From assembly GCA_900555515.1 (NCBI GenBank), contig USLO01000045.1, positions 1 to 11,536 of the forward strand: DNA of 11,536 bases, in the 5' to 3' direction. The position numbers and the translations under genes were made by a program. The notes beneath the pieces were generated by a model. The model did no database searches. It saw nothing but the letters and a program-made list of their open reading frames with translations, and was not told the origin of the DNA. Shown one piece after another: positions 6,620-11,536 of this stretch (position 1 is the stretch's first letter; each line of letters opens with the position of its first letter). This DNA comes from an uncultured Collinsella sp. (GTDB lineage: Bacteria; Actinomycetota; Coriobacteriia; Coriobacteriales; Coriobacteriaceae).

Positions 6620-7315
6620 TTATTCGATGATGTAGCCGACGCCCCAGACGTTTTTGATAAAGCGCGGCTTTTGTGCGTCGTCGCCGATCTTTTCGCGCAA
6701 ATGGCGAATGTGCACCATCACCGTATTGTTGGAGCCGGGCATAAAGTCCTCGTTCCATACCGCGCGGAACAGGTCCTCCACGGCCACCACGCTGCCGCGA
6801 TGCTCGACCAGATACAGCAAGATTGAATACTCGGTGGGCGTGAGGCGAACCGGTGAACCGTCCACTGTCACGGAACGAGCATCGCGGTTGATCTCCAAGC
6901 CGTCGAGCTGAATGGTCGGCGACTCGGCCGCCTGTGCACGGCTACCGTAGCTGGTGTAGCGGCGAAGCTGAGCGTGCACGCGCGCGATGAGCTCCAGCGG
7001 ACGGAACGGCTTAACCACGTAATCGTCCGCGCCAAGCGAAAGGCCCCCGATCTTGTCTTGCTGGGCATCGCGCGCCGTCAGCATGATCACGGGATAGGTA
7101 TGGCTGGAACGGATCGTACGCAGCAGCTCAAACCCATCGATATCGGGCAGCATGACATCCAGCAGCGCCAAATCAAACTCCTGCTCCAAAATCGCCTTGG
7201 CAGCATCGGCCCCGCTATAGGCAATCTGGACATCAAAACCCTCTTTTGTAAGGTAGATGCCAACCAAGTCGGCGATGGCCTTCTCGTCATCAACTACCAA
7301 AATGCGCTCGTTCAT
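6620..7315 (-). CDS. VanR-like OmpR-family response regulator
   Basis: DNA-binding response regulator of 231 aa. Receiver domain: acidic pair DDE (9-11), phosphoacceptor D53 (LLDVMLPDIDG), T80 and K102. The stretch ADDYVVKPFRPLELIARV (residues 96-113) and the following AQLRRY are nearly identical to those of VanR. A winged-helix domain occupies about 133-230, ending WGVGYIIE. The ATG at 7313-7315 has GAGGGGAG five bases upstream. It is the first gene of a two-gene unit with the VanS-like kinase and is divergent from a DD-carboxypeptidase gene across a 197-base gap, so that gene is the obvious candidate target. No vanHAX genes are present, so this is not a glycopeptide-resistance cluster. The family is certain; the VanR likeness is from motif memory and not from an alignment. 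Confidence 0.92.
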   Translation of the reverse strand: MNERILVVDDEKAIADLVGIYLTKEGFDVQIAYSGADAAKAILEQEFDLALLDVMLPDIDGFELLRTIRSSHTYPVIMLTARDAQQDKIGGLSLGADDYVVKPFRPLELIARVHAQLRRYTSYGSRAQAAESPTIQLDGLEINRDARSVTVDGSPVRLTPTEYSILLYLVEHRGSVVAVEDLFRAVWNEDFMPGSNNTVMVHIRHLREKIGDDAQKPRFIKNVWGVGYIIE

Positions 7316-7335
7316 GCGTGCTCCCCTCGCGCTCC

Positions 7336-7341
7336 ATTATG
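7336..7341 (-). promoter_or_regulatory. Candidate -10 element for the VanR/VanS-like unit
   Basis: CATAAT on the minus strand (5 of 6 matches to TATAAT), about 20 bases before the regulator start codon. That would give a very short leader containing just the ribosome binding site. No good -35 is visible at 16-18 bases upstream, so expression may rely on an activator, possibly the regulator itself. Confidence 0.35.
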
Positions 7342-7380
7342 CCCGAGGCGACGCACGCCACACACAACAAGCGTGGGTGA

Positions 7381-7419
7381 TTAAGTCGGCCTTAAGCACC
7401 CTTGTGCCCGTTCGGGTGC
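7381..7419. promoter_or_regulatory. Inverted repeats in the divergent gap, candidate operator region
   Basis: Two neighbouring inverted repeats lie midway between the two divergent genes. One is TTAAG-TCGGC-CTTAA (7381-7395). The other is GCACCC...GGGTGC (7396-7401 and 7414-7419), with a nested CCCG-TT-CGGG (7407-7416). They sit about 40-85 bases upstream of the two -10-like elements, where an OmpR-family regulator could act on both. They are short, so chance is possible. Confidence 0.35.
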
Positions 7420-7467
7420 GGATGTGGGCCACGCGCGCACGCGATGATCGCCGACGCCGACAAACGA

Positions 7468-7473
7468 TATACT
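7468..7473 (+). promoter_or_regulatory. Candidate -10 element for the DD-carboxypeptidase gene
   Basis: TATACT (5 of 6 matches to TATAAT) lies 39 bases before the GTG at 7513, in an AT-rich island of otherwise GC-rich DNA. The expected -35 position (about 7445-7450, TGATCG) is a poor match. A transcript starting near 7480 would exclude the upstream in-frame starts at 7402 and 7444. Confidence 0.45.
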
Positions 7474-7512
7474 CTAGTTCCAGAAGAGACCATCCCGTCG
7501 AAAGCGAAATCC

Positions 7513-8853
7513 GTGAAGTCCCTCACCTCTTTTGCAAAGCGCTCAGCCCAGCTTGCCGCCGGCTTTGTCTGCGCTATCGCTCTTGCCGCTGGCGCGCCCA
7601 CCGTCGCCGGCGCCCAAGTGCTCACGACCGACAATGTTTGCGGCAAAACCGCCGATGCGCGCAGCATCACGGCCGAAAACCTGCCCGATATCGATGCGAC
7701 CAATGCCCTCGTCATGGGCAAAGACGGCACCGTCTACTATGGGCGCGACGCCGATGAGCAGGTCAAGATTGCCTCGATCACCAAGGTCATGACCGCAATC
7801 CTAACCGTCGAGAATTGCAAGATGGACGAGAAGGTCACGGTGAGCAACGCCGCAGCCACCGTGGGTAATTCGACCGCCGGCTTGCTCGAAGGCGACGAGC
7901 TTACCGTGGAGCAGGCGCTGCGCGGCCTGATGATTCCCTCGGGCAACGACGCCGCCATCGTGCTCGCCGAATATGTGGGCAAGAAGATCGACCCTAAGAC
8001 CAAAGACGCCGAGGCCACCTTTGTGAAGGCCATGAACGAGCGCGCTAAGAAGCTCGGCTGTACCGGTACGCTTTTTGAAAACCCGCATGGTCTGGACTTT
8101 GATGAGTGGGCTGGCGATATGCACTCAACCGCACACGACGTAGCGCTGATGATGCAAGAGGCCATGAAAAACGACACGATCCGCGAGGTCGTAGCGAGCG
8201 AGGATTCCTGGATCGAGGTCACGGGCGCCGACGGCACCGACCATTCGCATTCCATGGACACGCATAACTATTTGCTGGGCCAAGATGGCAACATCGGTGG
8301 CAAGACCGGCACCACCGACGATGCAGGCTATTGCTTTACGAGTGCCTACAACCGCGATGGCGACGAGATCTACACCGTCGTTTTGAACTCCACTACCACC
8401 GACCAGCGCTTTACCGATACCGCAACCCTTGCCAATTGGTACTACGGTCACAAGGTGACGGTCGCGATCGCCAACACGCAGGAAAAGACCGCCAACGGCA
8501 ACCCGCTTATGGCACGCATTAGCCAGACAGATTGGACGGACAAGACGATCGACGCCACGCTCGCCGACCCCACGGCGCAAGCGACCGTGTTTTCCCTTGC
8601 CGGCGAGGTGACCGAAAAGGTTAGCTACGACGATCTTTCGGGCACGGTGCATGTGGGCGACAAGGTGGGCAGCGTTACGCTCAAGCAGGGCGGCACCAAG
8701 ATCGCCGTCATGGACCTGGTTGCCGACGAGGAAGGCGCAGGGCCGAATCCCATTGAATGGCTGCTCGTGAAGCTCGATCGCTTGGGCCGCCGCATCGACA
8801 ACCGCCCACTCACGGCAGAAAGCGAGACCGTCGCCAAGGCGCCCGAGGTGTAG
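7513..8853 (+). CDS. Secreted serine-type D-alanyl-D-alanine carboxypeptidase (penicillin-binding protein 5 family)
   Basis: Exported enzyme that removes the terminal D-Ala from peptidoglycan pentapeptides. It is 446 aa from GTG 7513. An N-terminal signal peptide (positive VKSLTSFAKR, hydrophobic core about 13-30) probably ends at AGA-QV, near residue 35. Catalytic motifs are complete: SITK (S88 nucleophile, K91), SGN (143-145) and KTG (264-266, in GGKTGTTDD). The C-terminal part (about 310-405) fits the beta-rich domain of this family. Residues 414-428 (IEWLLVKLDRLGRRI) look amphipathic, a possible membrane-surface anchor. The GTG start follows from the signal peptide and the TATACT element upstream; the ribosome site (GAAAG) is weak. 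It is divergent from the VanRS-like genes and ends in a strong terminator. The DacA/DacF family is clear; the choice among its paralogues is not. Confidence 0.93.
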   Translation: MKSLTSFAKRSAQLAAGFVCAIALAAGAPTVAGAQVLTTDNVCGKTADARSITAENLPDIDATNALVMGKDGTVYYGRDADEQVKIASITKVMTAILTVENCKMDEKVTVSNAAATVGNSTAGLLEGDELTVEQALRGLMIPSGNDAAIVLAEYVGKKIDPKTKDAEATFVKAMNERAKKLGCTGTLFENPHGLDFDEWAGDMHSTAHDVALMMQEAMKNDTIREVVASEDSWIEVTGADGTDHSHSMDTHNYLLGQDGNIGGKTGTTDDAGYCFTSAYNRDGDEIYTVVLNSTTTDQRFTDTATLANWYYGHKVTVAIANTQEKTANGNPLMARISQTDWTDKTIDATLADPTAQATVFSLAGEVTEKVSYDDLSGTVHVGDKVGSVTLKQGGTKIAVMDLVADEEGAGPNPIEWLLVKLDRLGRRIDNRPLTAESETVAKAPEV

Positions 8854-8877
8854 AGCGCAAGAATAATCAGCCCACTG

Positions 8878-8910
8878 AAAGGAGGCGTCCGAAAGGATGC
8901 CTCCTTTTTT
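8878..8910 (+). terminator. Strong Rho-independent terminator of the DD-carboxypeptidase gene
   Basis: A 13-bp stem with one G-T wobble (AAAGGAGGCGTCC at 8878-8890 with GGATGCCTCCTTT at 8895-8907) is closed by a GAAA tetraloop. A run of six T ends at 8910. It starts 25 bases after the stop codon. Confidence 0.95.
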
Positions 8911-8912
8911 GA

Positions 8913-8929
8913 GGGTTCGAATCCCCAGC
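8913..8929 (+). repeat. Inverted 17-base copy of the tRNA-Ser T-arm
   Basis: GGGTTCGAATCCCCAGC on the plus strand is an exact reverse-complement match to 8996-9012, the T-arm and acceptor start of the tRNA-Ser on the other strand. The match ends abruptly on both sides. Only 3 of 5 T-stem pairs could form here and there is no acceptor stem or CCA, so this is a tRNA fragment and not a gene. It starts 3 bases after the upstream terminator's T run. Confidence 0.7.
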
Positions 8930-8943
8930 AGCCCTTTCTCGAT

Positions 8944-8972
8944 AATAAAAAAGGGCCCCCGATGGGACCCTT
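8944..8972 (-). terminator. Rho-independent terminator of tRNA-Ser
   Basis: On the minus strand a 9-bp stem (AAGGGTCCC with GGGGCCCTT, one T-G wobble; 8964-8972 and 8951-8959) has a 4-base loop and is followed by TTTTATTAT. It begins 15 bases past the encoded CCA end of the tRNA. Confidence 0.88.
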
Positions 8973-8986
8973 CTTTAAAGTTAAAC

Positions 8987-9077
8987 TGGCGGAGAGCTGG
9001 GGATTCGAACCCCAGATGCCCTTTTGGGGCATACTCGCTTAGCAGGCGAGCACCTTCGGCCTCTCGGTCAGCTCTCC
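8987..9077 (-). tRNA. tRNA-Ser (anticodon GCT), CCA encoded
   Basis: A 91-base tRNA reading serine codons AGC and AGU. The acceptor stem GGAGAGC (9071-9077) pairs with GCTCTCC (8991-8997), followed by discriminator G and an encoded CCA (8987-8989). The anticodon arm is CTCGC-CTGCTAA-GCGAG with anticodon GCT. A long variable arm (TATGCCCCAAAAGGGCATC) is the class II feature of tRNA-Ser. The T-arm is TGGGG-TTCGAAT-CCCCA. It has its own promoter and terminator. Confidence 0.97.
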
Positions 9078-9091
9078 GTAACAGCCGTTCT

Positions 9092-9120
9092 ATAGTAACC
9101 AAACAGCCAAGGATGGGCAA
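9092..9120 (-). promoter_or_regulatory. Promoter of tRNA-Ser
   Basis: On the minus strand, TTGCCC (-35, 9115-9120, 4 of 6) and TACTAT (-10, 9092-9097, 4 of 6) are separated by an ideal 17-base spacer. Initiation would fall near 9085, about eight bases before the mature 5' end. Placement supports it more than the hexamer matches do. Confidence 0.55.
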
Positions 9121-9160
9121 GAGGAAATTTTCTAATTGCCTAGCATCCTTTCCTCCTTGG
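9107..9160. repeat. Overlapping inverted repeats after the TPR-like gene
   Basis: Between the stop of the large gene and the tRNA there are two inverted repeats: CCAAGGA/TCCTTGG (9107-9113 and 9154-9160) and GAGGAAA/TTTCCTC (9121-9127 and 9149-9155). Their right arms overlap by two bases, so both cannot form fully. There is no T run, so this is at best a weak terminator. The outer repeat overlaps the tRNA promoter spacer. Confidence 0.3.
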
Positions 9161-9169
9161 AAGCTTCGC

Positions 9170-11536
9170 CTACCCCAGCGAGCGGTTGAGGGAGCCGAGT
9201 TCGTCGTTGCCCATGGTGCGCCACATTTGGAAGATGCAACCGCGTGCAAGGAAAAAGAAGCCGTTGTCGACCAGTTGCACAGCGGCATCTGCCAGCTGAT
9301 TCGTCACGGCGGACACTGGCGGCAGCTCGAGCCCAGCCTTGCGGATGATCTCGACCGCCTCCTCGAACGTCGGAGGCTCGCTGACGCCCATCTCGTTCAT
9401 AAGGCCCTGCATTTCTTCCAGCGCGCTGCTGCCCGATTCCTCACCGCGCGGCACCAGACGGTAGCAAGCCAGCGCCAGGTCGAGCTGATCGCAATTCCAA
9501 TAGGCAAACGCCAAGCGATAGAACAGGTAGCCGATTGCAGAACGATCGCTGGCAATACGTAGGCCGTGGCGCGCCACCTCGATAATCTCGTCAAAGCGCT
9601 CCAGACGCGCAAGCACGTTGATGAGCGCAAAGTGCGATTGCATGGACGAGCGCGCCAGATCGTAAAGATGACGCACCTCGGGCAGTGCTCGTTCAAAGTC
9701 CTCTTGCTCGGCGTAAAAGCTGCAGATCTCGTGCTGGGCAAAGTACAGCGCATCGGGCGCACGAAGGATTCGCACAGAGCGGTCTTCTTCCAACACCGGT
9801 AGCACCATGCGCACCAGCTGGTTATCGCAAAACTGCGTTTGAACCGGACCTGTCGCCAAAAGCTCGGCGACGGCGCACTTAGCCTCCAACTCTTCGACAA
9901 GACGGGAAAAGCCTTCAAAGGCACCTGTACGGTCGACTTTTGCCTGCTCGCGCAATTCAACAACGCGGGCCACGTATGGGTCGTCGTCCTCTTCCATGAC
10001 CTCCAACTCGTCAGCCGTATCGGCAAGCAGCAGATCACGCAGCGCCGGCGGCAGGGTGCGGTGGTCATCACGCGGACGAGCATGAACCTCCGCAGGTTCA
10101 ATCGTCTCCGGAGCGGTTGACTCATACGCCTCAAGCACACGCTTGCACGGCATATCGCCCATGTCCATGCTCTCAAGATCCTTGGCGACAGGCACGCAAT
10201 CGGCCAGATAGGCCGCGCGCCCAAAGAAATATGTTGCGACAACGCGCTCGTCCTGCTCACTGTCGGGAGCAGCAATCTGCACATAGCAGCGCGTGATGCA
10301 GGTGCCCGCGGCAAAACACGCTGCCGCAAGCGTGAGCGCCACACGTGCATCGTGCTCCGCGCCCCAGATCGCGCGCGTGTCCTCGTCCAGCTCGCGCCAG
10401 GCGTCATCTTGAGCATCGTATTCACGTTGCGGCATGGCGTCCACGACAGACTGCCCAAACCGAACGAGCATAATCCCCTCGGCAACGTTTGCCCGATAGG
10501 TATAGTCGAGCCTTGTGACCACGTTAAGCGCCTCGACAATACGCGCGAAGCGGGTACGCACATCCCACTCACCGCCCGGCTGGCACGAAACCGTTCCCGG
10601 TTTGGCCCACGGGTTATCGCTCGAGGCCGTATCGAGCAGTCGGGGAACATCGTTGGTCGTCTTGGCGATATGCCACGCATCAAAGAGAGCGCAGCCCTCA
10701 AGGCTCGGCGAGGATGCCGCAGGGACCAATCCGGCCCCGATGCGCTCAAGGATGCCGGAGAGGCGGTTGAGACGGCACTCGATGGCAAGCAGCATGTCAA
10801 TCTCGTCCTGGTCCAGCAGGCTACGATCAAAATTGAGATAGAAAAGCTTTGACCGGTCGATGCGCGCCAGGCTCATTTCGGACTTGGCGGCAATGGTGCG
10901 CAGGCGGGGCAAGTCGACCTCGCTCATAAGGGCGGCGGCATAGCGCTCGATACCGCTCGGATTCTCGGCATGGTCAACGCGGTAAAGCAGCGTCTCGATA
11001 GCATCGGGGAGCGGTGACGTGTTAAAGCCCAAAAACACCTCGACCGGCTCGGGCAACTTTACGAGCTTGATCTTGTCGACAACGTTTTGCATGTCCGCAT
11101 CGAGACCGTCGACGCCCGCCGTGTTCGCAATAGCGCTTTCGGAGTTGGCAAATATCGCGTAGCGCAGGAACATCGATGCCATGAACTCGCCGTAAGGAAG
11201 GGAGCGGGCCGAATTCCATGTCTCGTGATCGGACTGCTCGCGCATGGGGCCTTCGGGAGAGCCGACGGTTCGCGCGCACGCGCGCATTGCACCGCTGGCT
11301 TCCCTTACCATAATTTCACCAATACTGGAATCCGACTCGTCAAGGACCAGTTCCATGTCGGGATCGTCGGGCAGCGATACTTCGTTAACGGGACGGTCCA
11401 CCTTATAGACCTCACCCGAAACGCTCACGTAGCCCAAAAGCGACACATGGCTTTTGCCAACGAATTCGACGACATAGCATGATTCATGCGGGTCCTCGCC
11501 AAAGAGCTTCCAAACCACGCCATACGAGCGTCCCGC
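9170..11536 (-). CDS. Large uncharacterised protein with TPR-like helical repeats (5' end at or beyond window edge)
   Basis: I do not recognise the family as a whole. The frame is open to the right edge. The first in-frame start inside the window is GTG 11516-11518, giving 782 aa, but it has no ribosome binding site, so the true start may lie outside. No signal peptide or membrane helix is visible. The N-terminal 60 residues look like a small beta domain; about 100-460 is mostly helical with a repeated Ala/Leu/Arg pattern; about 463-515 is an acidic, Pro-containing linker (includes MEEDDDPY). Residues about 588-690 show paired helices with TPR spacing (FYAEQEDFERALPEVRHL, LINVLARLERFDEIIEVA, LAFAYWNCDQLDLALACY). 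The protein ends in a further helical segment. TPR arrays bind partner proteins; no enzymatic motif is seen. It stands alone on the minus strand, upstream of tRNA-Ser. Confidence 0.8.
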   Translation of the reverse strand, partial: AGRSYGVVWKLFGEDPHESCYVVEFVGKSHVSLLGYVSVSGEVYKVDRPVNEVSLPDDPDMELVLDESDSSIGEIMVREASGAMRACARTVGSPEGPMREQSDHETWNSARSLPYGEFMASMFLRYAIFANSESAIANTAGVDGLDADMQNVVDKIKLVKLPEPVEVFLGFNTSPLPDAIETLLYRVDHAENPSGIERYAAALMSEVDLPRLRTIAAKSEMSLARIDRSKLFYLNFDRSLLDQDEIDMLLAIECRLNRLSGILERIGAGLVPAASSPSLEGCALFDAWHIAKTTNDVPRLLDTASSDNPWAKPGTVSCQPGGEWDVRTRFARIVEALNVVTRLDYTYRANVAEGIMLVRFGQSVVDAMPQREYDAQDDAWRELDEDTRAIWGAEHDARVALTLAAACFAAGTCITRCYVQIAAPDSEQDERVVATYFFGRAAYLADCVPVAKDLESMDMGDMPCKRVLEAYESTAPETIEPAEVHARPRDDHRTLPPALRDLLLADTADELEVMEEDDDPYVARVVELREQAKVDRTGAFEGFSRLVEELEAKCAVAELLATGPVQTQFCDNQLVRMVLPVLEEDRSVRILRAPDALYFAQHEICSFYAEQEDFERALPEVRHLYDLARSSMQSHFALINVLARLERFDEIIEVARHGLRIASDRSAIGYLFYRLAFAYWNCDQLDLALACYRLVPRGEESGSSALEEMQGLMNEMGVSEPPTFEEAVEIIRKAGLELPPVSAVTNQLADAAVQLVDNGFFFLARGCIFQMWRTMGNDELGSLNRSLG

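Noticed and set aside
6594..6758. 55-residue N-terminal extension of the VanS-like kinase
   Set aside because: It would overlap the 3' end of the regulator gene by about 140 bases and lacks a ribosome binding site. The ATG at 6593 has GAGGA at proper spacing.
6620..8853. Vancomycin-resistance (van) gene cluster
   Set aside because: Only the regulator, kinase and a DD-carboxypeptidase are present. There is no D-Ala-D-Lac or D-Ala-D-Ser ligase, no VanH and no VanX or VanXY, so resistance cannot be claimed.
9131..9145. Tiny minus-strand frame ATG CTA GGC AAT TAG behind a good AGGAGG
   Set aside because: Only four codons, with no downstream gene to attenuate except a tRNA. The AGGAGG is more likely chance or part of the inverted repeat there.
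8125..9288. Minus-strand open frame of 387 codons
   Set aside because: It runs antisense through the DD-carboxypeptidase, two terminators and the tRNA, and overlaps the end of the large minus-strand gene. It has no family motif.
8897..9562. Plus-strand frame containing RAGDSNPR
   Set aside because: That peptide is the classic artefact of translating a tRNA T-arm. The frame crosses the tRNA-Ser and then runs antisense to the large gene.
1..11536. CRISPR arrays, insertion sequences, integrases, prophage genes
   Set aside because: No regularly spaced repeats, transposase or integrase motifs, or phage structural genes were seen on either strand.

Overview
The window looks like chromosomal DNA of a moderately GC-rich actinobacterium of the class Coriobacteriia, with Collinsella my best guess. 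That rests on the overall look of the proteins, GC-rich codon use, strong AGGAGG-type ribosome binding sites and gene content; it is inference, since no 16S or other marker gene is present. Nearly all genes lie on the minus strand. The exceptions are one plus-strand peptidase gene and its terminator.

Region 1 (1-1959, minus) is the head of a capsule or exopolysaccharide operon in transcription order cpsC (membrane adaptor), cpsD (tyrosine autokinase), cpsB (PHP-type tyrosine phosphatase, cut by the left edge). The spacings are 2 and 17 bases, so they form one transcription unit that probably continues into glycosyltransferase genes outside the window. Region 2 (2101-5333, minus) is a phosphate-response unit: pstB, then a PhoB/PhoP-type response regulator, then a PhoR-type histidine kinase, closed by a hairpin at 2101-2129. 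It is unusual that pstS, pstC, pstA and phoU are not next to pstB. The gene upstream of pstB is instead an unrelated histidine kinase.

Region 3 (5355-8910) holds a VanR/VanS-like two-component pair on the minus strand. It is divergent from a secreted penicillin-binding-type serine D-Ala-D-Ala carboxypeptidase on the plus strand. The 197-base divergent gap carries promoter-like and palindromic elements. The arrangement suggests that a cell-wall-sensing system controls peptidoglycan stem-peptide trimming. The kinase appears to have four membrane helices and almost no extracellular domain, unlike the best-known VanS proteins.

Region 4 (8878-9120) is compact: a strong plus-strand terminator, a 17-base inverted copy of a tRNA T-arm, a minus-strand terminator, and tRNA-Ser(GCT) with its promoter. 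Region 5 (9170-11536, minus) is one very large gene for an uncharacterised cytoplasmic-looking protein with TPR-like helices near its C-terminus; its start lies at or beyond the right edge.

I see no insertion sequence, integrase, CRISPR array or phage gene. The most interesting items are the VanRS-like/DD-carboxypeptidase divergon, the pstB-phoB-phoR unit detached from the rest of pst, and the inverted tRNA-Ser fragment. None is a clearly new system.
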